A stretch of 13,827 nucleotides of DNA from Enterobacteriaceae bacterium UBA3516. GTDB lineage: Bacteria; Pseudomonadota; Gammaproteobacteria; Enterobacterales; Enterobacteriaceae. Both the position numbers and the translations under genes were made by a program. The stretch's first letter is position 1. Each line of letters begins with the position of its first letter. Shown here in pieces: positions 1 to 6,888 of this stretch. The stretch lies in NCBI GenBank assembly GCA_002377245.1, contig DFPL01000285.1, positions 1-13,827 of the forward strand. The letters are read 5' to 3'. Under the pieces are notes generated by a model that worked only from the letters and a program-made list of their open reading frames with translations, had not been told where the DNA came from and made no database searches.

Positions 1-1260
1 GAAGTTCAGCAGCAGCTCGGTGGTGGTATCGTGCGTACCATCGCCATGGGTTCTTCCGACGGTCTGCGTCGTGGTCTGGAAGTTAAAGACCTCGAACACC
101 CGATCGAAGTCCCGGTAGGTAAAGCAACCCTGGGTCGTATCATGAACGTCCTGGGCCAGCCGATCGACATGAAAGGCGATATCGGTGAAGAAGACCGTTG
201 GGCTATTCACCGTGCAGCACCGTCCTATGAAGAGCTGTCCAGCTCTCAGGAACTGCTGGAAACCGGTATCAAGGTTATCGACCTGATGTGTCCGTTCGCG
301 AAGGGCGGTAAAGTCGGTCTGTTCGGTGGTGCGGGTGTGGGTAAAACCGTAAACATGATGGAGCTGATCCGTAACATCGCGATCGAGCACTCTGGTTACT
401 CCGTGTTTGCAGGCGTAGGTGAGCGTACTCGTGAGGGTAACGACTTCTACCACGAAATGACCGACTCCAACGTTCTGGACAAAGTATCCCTGGTTTACGG
501 CCAGATGAACGAGCCACCAGGAAACCGTCTGCGCGTTGCGCTGACCGGCCTGACCATGGCTGAGAAGTTCCGTGACGAAGGTCGTGACGTACTGCTGTTC
601 GTCGATAACATCTATCGTTACACCCTGGCCGGTACGGAAGTATCTGCACTGCTGGGTCGTATGCCTTCAGCGGTAGGTTACCAGCCGACGCTGGCGGAAG
701 AGATGGGCGTTCTGCAGGAACGTATCACTTCTACCAAAACCGGTTCTATCACCTCCGTTCAGGCGGTATACGTACCTGCGGATGACTTGACTGACCCATC
801 CCCAGCCACCACCTTTGCTCACTTAGATGCAACCGTGGTACTGAGCCGTCAGATCGCGTCTCTGGGTATCTACCCGGCCGTTGACCCGCTGGACTCCACC
901 AGCCGTCAGCTGGATCCACTGGTTGTTGGCCAGGAACACTACGACACCGCGCGTGGCGTACAGTCCCTGCTGCAACGTTACCAGGAACTGAAAGACATCA
1001 TCGCCATCCTCGGTATGGATGAGCTGTCTGAAGAAGACAAACTGGTGGTAGCACGTGCGCGTAAGATTCAGCGCTTCCTGTCCCAGCCGTTCTTCGTGGC
1101 AGAAGTATTCACCGGTTCTCCGGGCAAATACGTCTCCCTGAAAGACACCATCCGTGGCTTTAAAGGCATCATGGAAGGCGAATACGATCACCTGCCAGAG
1201 CAGGCGTTCTACATGGTCGGTTCTATCGACGAAGCCGTGGAAAAAGCCAAAAAACTTTAA
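1..1260 (+). CDS. atpD: ATP synthase F1 beta subunit (5'-truncated by window edge)
   Basis: Catalytic beta subunit of F1Fo ATP synthase, which makes ATP from ADP and phosphate on the cytoplasmic face of the inner membrane. The frame is open from base 1, giving 419 residues; the E. coli protein is 460, so the first 41 codons lie outside the window. The Walker A motif GGAGVGKT is at bases 325-348 and its lysine matches the catalytic Lys of the family. GERTREG (the catalytic-site Glu-Arg region), the Walker B stretch LLFVDNIYRYT and the C-terminal helical domain ending AVEKAKKL follow in order. A first ATG inside the window (base 46) is internal and not a start. The stop TAA is followed after 20 bp by atpC, as in the atpIBEFHAGDC operon. 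No frameshift is seen; identification is essentially certain. Confidence 0.98.
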   Translation, partial: EVQQQLGGGIVRTIAMGSSDGLRRGLEVKDLEHPIEVPVGKATLGRIMNVLGQPIDMKGDIGEEDRWAIHRAAPSYEELSSSQELLETGIKVIDLMCPFAKGGKVGLFGGAGVGKTVNMMELIRNIAIEHSGYSVFAGVGERTREGNDFYHEMTDSNVLDKVSLVYGQMNEPPGNRLRVALTGLTMAEKFRDEGRDVLLFVDNIYRYTLAGTEVSALLGRMPSAVGYQPTLAEEMGVLQERITSTKTGSITSVQAVYVPADDLTDPSPATTFAHLDATVVLSRQIASLGIYPAVDPLDSTSRQLDPLVVGQEHYDTARGVQSLLQRYQELKDIIAILGMDELSEEDKLVVARARKIQRFLSQPFFVAEVFTGSPGKYVSLKDTIRGFKGIMEGEYDHLPEQAFYMVGSIDEAVEKAKKL

Positions 1261-1280
1261 CGCCTTAATCGGAGGGTGAT

Positions 1281-1700
1281 ATGGCTATGACTTACCACCT
1301 GGACGTCGTCAGCGCAGAGAAACAGATGTTCTCTGGTCTGGTCGAAAAAATCCAGGTAACGGGTAGCGAAGGTGAACTGGGTATTTACCCGGGCCACGCC
1401 CCGCTGCTCACTGCCATTAAGCCTGGTATGATTCGCATCGTTAAACAGCACGGTCATGAAGAGTTTATCTATCTGTCCGGCGGCATTCTTGAAGTGCAGC
1501 CTGGCAGCACGACCGTTCTGGCTGATACCGCAATTCGCGGCCAGGATCTCGATGAAGCGCGAGCCCTGGAAGCTAAACGTAAGGCTGAAGAGCACATTAA
1601 GAGCTCTCACGGTGACGTGGATTACGCTCAGGCGTCTGCGGAACTGGCCAAAGCGATCGCTAAACTGCGCGTTATCGAGTTGACCAAAAAAGCGATGTAA
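1281..1700 (+). CDS. atpC: ATP synthase F1 epsilon subunit
   Basis: Epsilon subunit of the F1 central stalk. It couples rotation of gamma to the c-ring and its C-terminal helices can inhibit ATP hydrolysis. The 139-residue product has the same length as E. coli AtpC and starts MAMTYHLDVVSAE. The N-terminal beta-sandwich covers about residues 1-85 (with EGELGIYPGHAPLL and YLSGGILEVQPG) and a two-helix C-terminal domain about 90-139 (LDEARALEAKRKAEEH and ASAELAKAIAKLRVIELTKK). A strong Shine-Dalgarno GGAGGG at 1271-1276 sits five bases before the ATG. It is the last gene of the atp operon, since a strong terminator follows at once. Confidence 0.98.
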   Translation: MAMTYHLDVVSAEKQMFSGLVEKIQVTGSEGELGIYPGHAPLLTAIKPGMIRIVKQHGHEEFIYLSGGILEVQPGSTTVLADTAIRGQDLDEARALEAKRKAEEHIKSSHGDVDYAQASAELAKAIAKLRVIELTKKAM

Positions 1701-1715
1701 CACCGGCTTAACGTC

Positions 1716-1750
1716 AAAAAGCCAGTCTGATTATCAGGCTGGCTTTTTTT
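1716..1750 (+). terminator. Rho-independent terminator of the atp operon
   Basis: Bases 1721-1730 pair with 1734-1743 (10 bp including two G-U type pairs) around a TTA loop, followed by seven T (1744-1750). Five A (1716-1720) before the stem could pair with the U tract, so the hairpin may work in both directions. It lies 15 bp after the atpC stop. Confidence 0.93.
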
Positions 1751-1851
1751 ATGTCTGTTATCGCGCATTTCATACTTTCCAGTGATGCTTTATTCAGGAT
1801 TAAAAAGAATAATAAAAACAGCGTACTGTGAATATTTTCCACACATTCGTC

Positions 1852-1872
1852 TTATGTTTTCGAAATAATTAT
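1852..1872 (+). promoter_or_regulatory. Candidate upstream NagC operator of glmUS
   Basis: An AT-rich near-palindrome centred on TTTCGAAA, with TTAT and ATAATTA flanks, lies about 155 bp before the glmU start. In E. coli the glmUS operon is controlled by two NagC operators in this intergenic region, where NagC acts as an activator. The site resembles the NagC/Mlc operator style, but I judged it by eye without a matrix. Confidence 0.4.
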
Positions 1873-1942
1873 GTGTGTATTACCCGATAATATGCCCTAA
1901 ATTACCTTCCGATGAGGTGGGTTGAGCACTTCATCCTCAAAC

Positions 1943-1963
1943 CAATTCGCGTCGAAAAAAATG
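1943..1963 (+). promoter_or_regulatory. Candidate proximal NagC operator of glmUS
   Basis: The segment AATTCGCGTCGAAAAAAA, about 65 bp before glmU, has the AATTCGC...CGAAAA pattern of NagC sites. It is about 90 bp from the upstream candidate, a distance that would allow looping between two bound NagC molecules. The glmU promoters should lie in 1780-1990; no single -35/-10 pair stood out by eye. The whole 1751-2019 gap holds no gene that I can support. Confidence 0.45.
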
Positions 1964-2019
1964 TAGAACTTTCAACGTGAAACGGTAAAAATTCCACTCA
2001 AATTACAGTCAGGACGCGT

Positions 2020-3390
2020 ATGTTGAACACGAAAATGAGTGTGGTGATCCTTGCCGCAGGCAAAGGCACTCGCATGTATTCCGATCTTCCGAAGGTGCTG
2101 CACACCCTTGCCGGGAAAGCGATGGTTCAGCATGTGATTGATGTGGCAAACAATCTTGGTGCCAGCAATGTGCATCTGGTTTATGGTCACGGCGGCGATC
2201 TGTTGAAACAGACGCTGTCTGACGACAAGCTCAACTGGGTATTACAGGCCGAGCAGCTCGGTACCGGGCACGCCATGCAGCAGGTAGCACCTTTCTTTAC
2301 CGATGATGAAGACATCCTGATGCTTTACGGCGATGTGCCATTGATTTCAGCCGCAACGCTGACGCGCCTGCGTGAGGCGAAGCCGCAGGGGGGGATTGGT
2401 CTGCTGACGGTGAAGCTCGACGATCCCACCGGTTATGGTCGTATCACGCGTGAAAATGGCAAGGTCAGTGGCATTGTTGAGCAGAAAGATGCCAGTGAAG
2501 AGCAGCTCAGGATTCAGGAAATCAACACCGGCATTCTGATTGCCAACGGCGGCGATTTGAAACGCTGGCTCGCTAAGCTCACCAACAATAATGCGCAGGG
2601 TGAATATTACATCACCGACATCATCGCGTCGGCTTATCAGGAAGGAAATGCCATTGCGGCCGTTCATCCTGAGCGCCTGAGCGAAGTGGAAGGCGTAAAC
2701 AATCGTCTGCAGCTTTCCCGCCTTGAACGTGTTTATCTTACCGAGCAGGCCGATAAACTGCTGCTGGCAGGCGTCATGCTGCGTGACCCGGCACGCTTCG
2801 ATCTGCGTGGCACCTTGTCCCATGGGCGCGATGTTGAAATCGATGCTAACGTGATCCTTGAGGGAGAGGTAACGCTTGGTCATCGCGTTAAAATTGGCGC
2901 AGGCTGCATTATCAAAAACAGCGTCATCGGTGACGATTGTGAAATCAGCCCCTACAGTGTTGTTGAGGATGCGCATCTGGAAGCGGCGTGTACCATCGGA
3001 CCCTTCGCGCGTTTACGCCCTGGTGCTGAGTTACTCGAAGGCGCACATGTCGGCAATTTCGTTGAAATCAAGAAAGCGCGTCTGGGCAAAGGCTCCAAAG
3101 CAGGCCATCTGACCTACCTGGGTGATGCTGAAATTGGCGACAACGTGAATATTGGTGCGGGTACGATTACCTGTAACTATGACGGTGCCAACAAGCATAA
3201 AACCATTATTGGCGATGATGTCTTTGTGGGCTCTGATAGCCAACTGGTCGCGCCTGTCAGCGTCGGCAATGGCGCCACCATTGCTGCGGGCACCACGGTG
3301 ACCCGTAATGTCGCCCAGAACGAGCTGGTATTAAGCCGGGTGCCGCAGGTGCAAAAAGCGGGCTGGCAACGCCCCGTAAAGAAAAAATGA
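2020..3390 (+). CDS. glmU: Bifunctional GlcN-1-P acetyltransferase / GlcNAc-1-P uridylyltransferase
   Basis: Cytoplasmic enzyme making UDP-GlcNAc, the precursor of peptidoglycan and lipopolysaccharide: it acetylates glucosamine-1-phosphate and then transfers UMP from UTP. The 456 residues equal the E. coli length. The N-terminal pyrophosphorylase domain (about 1-229) shows LAAGKGTRM (residues 11-19), Lys25 and YGDVP (Asp105 region). The C-terminal part (about 252-437) is a left-handed beta-helix of hexapeptide repeats such as IGAGCIIKNSVIGDDCEISP. KAGHLTYLGD carries the acetyltransferase His (about 363), and a basic tail KKK ends the protein. The start is ATG 2020 with AGGA at 2011-2014; an alternative ATG at 2035 is less likely. 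It is probably cotranscribed with glmS, 184 bp downstream. Confidence 0.97.
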   Translation: MLNTKMSVVILAAGKGTRMYSDLPKVLHTLAGKAMVQHVIDVANNLGASNVHLVYGHGGDLLKQTLSDDKLNWVLQAEQLGTGHAMQQVAPFFTDDEDILMLYGDVPLISAATLTRLREAKPQGGIGLLTVKLDDPTGYGRITRENGKVSGIVEQKDASEEQLRIQEINTGILIANGGDLKRWLAKLTNNNAQGEYYITDIIASAYQEGNAIAAVHPERLSEVEGVNNRLQLSRLERVYLTEQADKLLLAGVMLRDPARFDLRGTLSHGRDVEIDANVILEGEVTLGHRVKIGAGCIIKNSVIGDDCEISPYSVVEDAHLEAACTIGPFARLRPGAELLEGAHVGNFVEIKKARLGKGSKAGHLTYLGDAEIGDNVNIGAGTITCNYDGANKHKTIIGDDVFVGSDSQLVAPVSVGNGATIAAGTTVTRNVAQNELVLSRVPQVQKAGWQRPVKKK

Positions 3391-3396
3391 TTCTTT

Positions 3397-3425
3397 TGCC
3401 GGATGGCGGTAACGCTTATCAGGCA
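3397..3425. repeat. REP (repetitive extragenic palindrome) element
   Basis: TGCCGGATGGCGGTAACGC followed by TTATCAGGCA matches the REP/PU family: TGCC pairs with GGCA, GAT with ATC and GCG with CGC, with characteristic internal mismatches. It begins seven bases after the glmU stop codon. REP hairpins usually protect upstream mRNA 3' ends. In E. coli the glmUS transcript is cut by RNase E at the glmU stop, so this hairpin may mark or shield that processed end; the functional link is inference. Confidence 0.8.
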
Positions 3426-3525
3426 AATCAGGGATGAGGGGATAACATAATCCTCCGCCCGCTGGCAGTACCATAAAAATAACCCCACTCTCTACAAGGC
3501 TCGGGGCGCCTGGAAACAGGCATAC

Positions 3526-3574
3526 AGGTTGACCGACAACGCATGGCATAACGCCATAATCAGGAAATCTAACT
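3526..3574 (+). promoter_or_regulatory. glmS leader with SD-proximal hairpin and expected GlmZ sRNA target
   Basis: The 50 bases before glmS closely resemble the E. coli glmS leader as I recall it. ATGGC (3543-3547) pairs with GCCAT (3553-3557) over a five-base loop, just upstream of the Shine-Dalgarno AGGA (3562-3565). In E. coli the sRNA GlmZ with Hfq pairs in about this part of the leader, opens an inhibitory structure and activates GlmS translation when GlcN6P is low. The hairpin is visible; the sRNA pairing is inferred from conservation, as glmZ is not in the window. Confidence 0.6.
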
Positions 3575-5404
3575 ATGTGTGGAATTGTTGGCGCAGTTGC
3601 GCAGCGTGATATTGCTGAAATCCTTCTCGAAGGATTACGTCGTCTGGAATACCGTGGCTACGACTCTGCCGGGCTGGCAGTGGTGGATGCAGAAGGTCAT
3701 ATGACCCGTCTGCGCCGTCTCGGTAAAGTGCAGATGCTGGCTCAGGCTGCAGAAGAGCATCCGCTGCACGGTGGAACAGGTATTGCGCACACTCGCTGGG
3801 CGACGCACGGCGAACCGTCTGAAGGCAACGCACACCCGCATGTGTCTGACCACATTGTTGTGGTCCATAACGGCATCATTGAAAACCACGAACCGCTGCG
3901 TGAAGCGTTGAAAGCACGTGGTTACACATTCGTCTCTGAAACCGACACTGAAGTGATTGCTCACCTGGTGCACTGGGAGTTGGAGCAGGGCGGTTCGCTG
4001 CGTGAAGCAGTGCTGCGTACTATTCCACAACTGCGTGGGGCATACGGTACGGTAATCATGGATTCCCGCGATCCGAGTACTCTGCTGGCTGCCCGTTCCG
4101 GCAGCCCGATGGTTATCGGACTGGGCATGGGCGAGAACTTTATTGCTTCTGATCAACTGGCGCTGCTGCCGGTAACACGTCGCTTTATCTTCCTTGAAGA
4201 GGGCGATATCGCAGAAGTGACCCGTCGTAGCGTGACGGTATTTGATAATGCCGGCGCACCGGTCAAACGTGAAGAGATCGAATCCAATCTGCAATATGAC
4301 GCGGGTGACAAAGGTACATACCGTCATTACATGCAGAAAGAGATTTATGAGCAGCCGAACGCGATTAAAAACACTCTCTCCGGGCGCATCAGCCATGGTG
4401 AAGTGGATTTAAGCGAGCTGGGTGCGCAGGCCAATGAGCTATTGAGCAAGGTCGAGCACATCCAGATCATCGCCTGCGGAACGTCCTATAACTCCGGTAT
4501 GGTTTCCCGTTACTGGTTTGAGTCGTTGGCGGGGGTTCCGTGCGACGTGGAAATCGCTTCTGAATTCCGCTACCGCAAATCCGCAGTGCGTCGTAACAGC
4601 CTGATGATCACCCTTTCTCAGTCTGGTGAAACGGCAGATACCCTGGCAGGCCTGCGTTTATCCAAAGAGCTGGGCTATCTGGGATCGCTGGCCATTTGTA
4701 ACGTACCGGGCTCTTCACTGGTGCGCGAATCCGATCTTGCCATCATGACCAATGCCGGTACGGAAATTGGCGTGGCGTCCACCAAAGCCTTCACCACCCA
4801 GTTAACCGTGCTGCTGATGCTGGTGGCGAAACTGAGCCATCTGAAAGGGCTGGATGCCGCCATTGAGCATGACATCGTTCACGGTTTGCAGACGCTGCCG
4901 AGCCGTATTGAGCAAATGCTGTCGCAGGATAAGCGCATCGCGCAGCTGGCAGAAGATTTCTCCGACAAGCATCACGCGCTGTTCCTTGGCCGTGGCGATC
5001 AGTACCCGATTGCGCTGGAAGGTGCGCTGAAGCTGAAAGAGATTTCGTACATTCACGCGGAAGCTTATGCGGCAGGCGAATTGAAACATGGTCCTCTGGC
5101 GCTGATTGATGATGATATGCCGGTTATCGTTATCGCGCCGAACAACGAATTGCTGGAAAAACTGAAGTCCAATATTGAAGAAGTGCGTGCGCGTGGCGGC
5201 GTGTTGTATGTCTTCGCCGATAAAGATGCTGGCTTTACCAGCAACGACAATATGCACATCATTGAGATGCCGCATGTTGATGAGGTGATCGCACCCATTT
5301 TCTACACCGTACCGCTACAGTTACTGGCTTATCACGTTGCGCTGATTAAAGGCACAGACGTGGATCAGCCACGTAATCTCGCCAAATCTGTGACGGTCGA
5401 GTAA
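3575..5404 (+). CDS. glmS: Glutamine-fructose-6-phosphate aminotransferase (isomerizing)
   Basis: Glucosamine-6-phosphate synthase: fructose-6-phosphate plus glutamine gives glucosamine-6-phosphate plus glutamate, the entry step to hexosamine synthesis. The 609 residues equal the E. coli length. It starts MCGIVGAV; Cys2 becomes the N-terminal nucleophile after Met removal. The class II glutamine amidotransferase domain (about 1-240) contains HTRWATHG and HNGIIEN. Two SIS sugar-isomerase domains follow (about 286-425 and 458-599) with CGTSYNSG, SQSGETADT and ASTKAFT. The C-terminal loop PRNLAKSVTVE carries the catalytic Lys604 (603 without Met). AGGA lies nine bases before the ATG. The 3' end doubles as the conserved TnsD recognition region of attTn7. 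Confidence 0.98.
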   Translation: MCGIVGAVAQRDIAEILLEGLRRLEYRGYDSAGLAVVDAEGHMTRLRRLGKVQMLAQAAEEHPLHGGTGIAHTRWATHGEPSEGNAHPHVSDHIVVVHNGIIENHEPLREALKARGYTFVSETDTEVIAHLVHWELEQGGSLREAVLRTIPQLRGAYGTVIMDSRDPSTLLAARSGSPMVIGLGMGENFIASDQLALLPVTRRFIFLEEGDIAEVTRRSVTVFDNAGAPVKREEIESNLQYDAGDKGTYRHYMQKEIYEQPNAIKNTLSGRISHGEVDLSELGAQANELLSKVEHIQIIACGTSYNSGMVSRYWFESLAGVPCDVEIASEFRYRKSAVRRNSLMITLSQSGETADTLAGLRLSKELGYLGSLAICNVPGSSLVRESDLAIMTNAGTEIGVASTKAFTTQLTVLLMLVAKLSHLKGLDAAIEHDIVHGLQTLPSRIEQMLSQDKRIAQLAEDFSDKHHALFLGRGDQYPIALEGALKLKEISYIHAEAYAAGELKHGPLALIDDDMPVIVIAPNNELLEKLKSNIEEVRARGGVLYVFADKDAGFTSNDNMHIIEMPHVDEVIAPIFYTVPLQLLAYHVALIKGTDVDQPRNLAKSVTVE

Positions 5405-5431
5405 GTGTTCACACGCCCCGCCAGTCGGGGC
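5345..5431 (+). other. attTn7 site, unoccupied
   Basis: Tn7 and its relatives insert about 25 bp after the glmS stop, guided by TnsD binding to the last glmS codons, here those for IKGTDVDQPRNLAKSVTVE. The expected insertion point, about 5427-5431, falls inside the glmS terminator. The terminator is intact and the pst region follows directly, with no transposon end or Tn7-like gene in between, so the site is empty in this strain. Confidence 0.75.
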
Positions 5432-5440
5432 GTTTTTTTT
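5413..5440 (+). terminator. Rho-independent terminator of glmUS
   Basis: ACGCCCCG (5413-5420) pairs with CGGGGCGT (5426-5433) over a five-base loop, followed by eight T (5433-5440). It starts eight bases after the glmS stop codon. Confidence 0.95.
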
Positions 5441-5515
5441 ACTCTCTGCGCCCCAGTGGTGTCTCTTTTTTAAGCGCAAAAAGATGACATTCTCACCGCT
5501 TCGACTATTTTTTTA

Positions 5516-5533
5516 TTGTCATAAAAGTAAAAT
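5516..5533 (+). promoter_or_regulatory. Possible distal Pho-box-like sequence
   Basis: TTGTCAT (5516-5522) matches a PhoB half-site at six of seven positions. The partner 11 bp downstream, GTAAAAT, is poor. It lies about 100 bp upstream of the main ladder and may be an isolated chance match in an AT-rich gap. No gene is seen in the 5441-5722 interval. Confidence 0.25.
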
Positions 5534-5616
5534 CTTACTGAAAACTCACGGTCATCAAAATAAGCATCTTCATGATGCGACAGCGATTTTTAATCACATA
5601 TCGACTTTCATGGTCA

Positions 5617-5672
5617 TTGTCATCAAACAGTAACAATCCTTGCATATAACTGTCATCAAAGTGTCCTATTTT
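5617..5672 (+). promoter_or_regulatory. pst promoter with phased PhoB half-sites and -10 element
   Basis: PhoB binds tandem repeats of CTGTCAT at 11-bp spacing. In exact 11-bp register I see TTGTCAT (5617), CAGTAAC (5628, weak), CTTGCAT (5639), CTGTCAT (5650, perfect) and GTGTCCT (5661). The core 5639-5660 takes the place of a -35 box, and TATTTT (5667-5672) is the likely -10, as in the E. coli pstS promoter. This predicts induction by PhoR-PhoB under phosphate starvation. Confidence 0.85.
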
Positions 5673-5722
5673 GCTCATCGTAGCCACTAAACAACGATTT
5701 ACGATTCCTTGCAGGAGACATT

Positions 5723-6763
5723 ATGAACGTTATGCGTACCACTGTCGCAACTGTTGTCGCCGCGACCTTTTCTCTGAGTGCTTTTGCAGTTAACGCCGCT
5801 GCAAGTCTGACGGGTGCGGGTGCAACTTTCCCTGCGCCGGTGTATGCCAAATGGGCTGATACCTACCAGAAAGAAAACGGTAGCAAAGTAAACTACCAGG
5901 GTATCGGTTCTTCTGGCGGCGTAAAACAGATCATTGCTAACACCGTTGATTTCGGTGCTTCAGATGCTCCTCTGGCTGACGACAAGCTGGCTCAGGAAGG
6001 TCTGTTCCAGTTCCCTACCGTTATCGGTGGCGTTGTGCTGGCCGTTAACCTGGAAGGTTTCAAGTCCGGTGAGCTGGTGCTGGATGGCAAAACCCTGGGT
6101 GACATTTACCTTGGCAAAATCAAAAAATGGGATGACGCAGCCATCGCTAAGCTGAACCCGGGCAAAAAACTGCCGGCTCAGAACATCGCGGTTGTTCGTC
6201 GTGCTGATGGTTCAGGCACATCCTTCGTATTCACCAGCTATCTGGCGAAAGTGAACGAAGAGTGGAAATCCTCTATCGGTGCGGGTTCTACCGTTAACTG
6301 GCCGACCGGTCTGGGCGGTAAAGGTAACGACGGTATCGCGGCATTCGTACAGCGTCTGCCGGGCTCCATTGGTTATGTTGAATATGCTTACGCTAAGCAG
6401 AACAATTTGACCTACACCAAGCTGCTGTCTGCTGATGGCAAACCGGTCTCTCCAACTGAAGAAAGCTTCTCCAACGCGACGAAAAACATCGACTGGAGCA
6501 AATCCTTCGCACAGGACCTGACCAACCAGAAAGGTGCAGATGTGTGGCCAATTACCTCCACCACCTTCATCCTGGTGCATAAAGAGCAGAAAAACCCTGA
6601 GCAGGGTGCTGAAGTCCTGAAATTCTTCGACTGGGCTTACAAAAACGGTGGCAAACAAGCTAACGAACTGGACTACGCAACGCTGCCAGAAAGCGTGGTT
6701 GAGCAGGTTCGTGCCGCATGGAAAACCAGCGTGAAGGACAGCAGCGGTAAAGCGCTGTACTAA
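5723..6763 (+). CDS. pstS: Periplasmic phosphate-binding protein of the Pst ABC transporter
   Basis: High-affinity periplasmic receptor that delivers inorganic phosphate to PstCA. The 346 residues equal the E. coli length. A Sec signal peptide (residues 1 to about 25: basic MNVMR, hydrophobic core, cleavage near VNA|AASLTG) precedes mature SLTGAGATFPAPVYAKW. Phosphate-contacting segments GIGSSGGVKQ and RRADGSGTSF are intact. Strong AGGAGA at 5713-5718 supports the ATG at 5723 over the in-frame ATG at 5732. It is the first gene of the pst-phoU operon behind the Pho boxes. A 125-bp gap with two strong inverted repeats after it fits the need for far more PstS than membrane subunits. Confidence 0.98.
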   Translation: MNVMRTTVATVVAATFSLSAFAVNAAASLTGAGATFPAPVYAKWADTYQKENGSKVNYQGIGSSGGVKQIIANTVDFGASDAPLADDKLAQEGLFQFPTVIGGVVLAVNLEGFKSGELVLDGKTLGDIYLGKIKKWDDAAIAKLNPGKKLPAQNIAVVRRADGSGTSFVFTSYLAKVNEEWKSSIGAGSTVNWPTGLGGKGNDGIAAFVQRLPGSIGYVEYAYAKQNNLTYTKLLSADGKPVSPTEESFSNATKNIDWSKSFAQDLTNQKGADVWPITSTTFILVHKEQKNPEQGAEVLKFFDWAYKNGGKQANELDYATLPESVVEQVRAAWKTSVKDSSGKALY

Positions 6764-6778
6764 ATATCCGACTTACGT

Positions 6779-6807
6779 CGAGTCGCTGCCGTGTTGGCTG
6801 CGACTCG
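6779..6807 (+). repeat. Inverted repeat 1 in the pstS-pstC gap
   Basis: CGAGTCGC (6779-6786) pairs perfectly with GCGACTCG (6800-6807). GCC (6788-6790) and GGC (6796-6798) extend the hairpin past one T-T mismatch. No T run follows, so it is not a classical terminator. It is more likely a 3'-protecting hairpin or processing boundary for pstS mRNA. Confidence 0.75.
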
Positions 6808-6834
6808 AATGGGTTAGGGTATGGCATTACGTTA

Positions 6835-6868
6835 GCCAGAAAGCACGATAGAATGCGCGCTTTCTGGC
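6835..6868 (+). repeat. Inverted repeat 2 in the pstS-pstC gap
   Basis: GCCAGAAAGC (6835-6844) is perfectly complementary to GCTTTCTGGC (6859-6868), separated by 14 bases. It ends about 20 bp before the pstC start and has no T tract. Together with the preceding hairpin it may lower pstC-distal expression or separate pstS mRNA decay from the rest of the transcript. Confidence 0.75.
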
Positions 6869-6888
6869 CCAACCTTAAAGAGTGATTT

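Noticed and set aside
275..1191. Long open frames antisense to atpD and similar shadows over glmU, glmS, pstA and phoU
   Set aside because: They have no ribosome sites or recognisable domains and arise from the codon bias of the highly conserved sense genes.
1835..1843. DnaA-box-like TTTTCCACA upstream of glmU
   Set aside because: It has one mismatch to TTATCCACA, is isolated with no cluster or origin features, and is expected by chance in AT-rich DNA.
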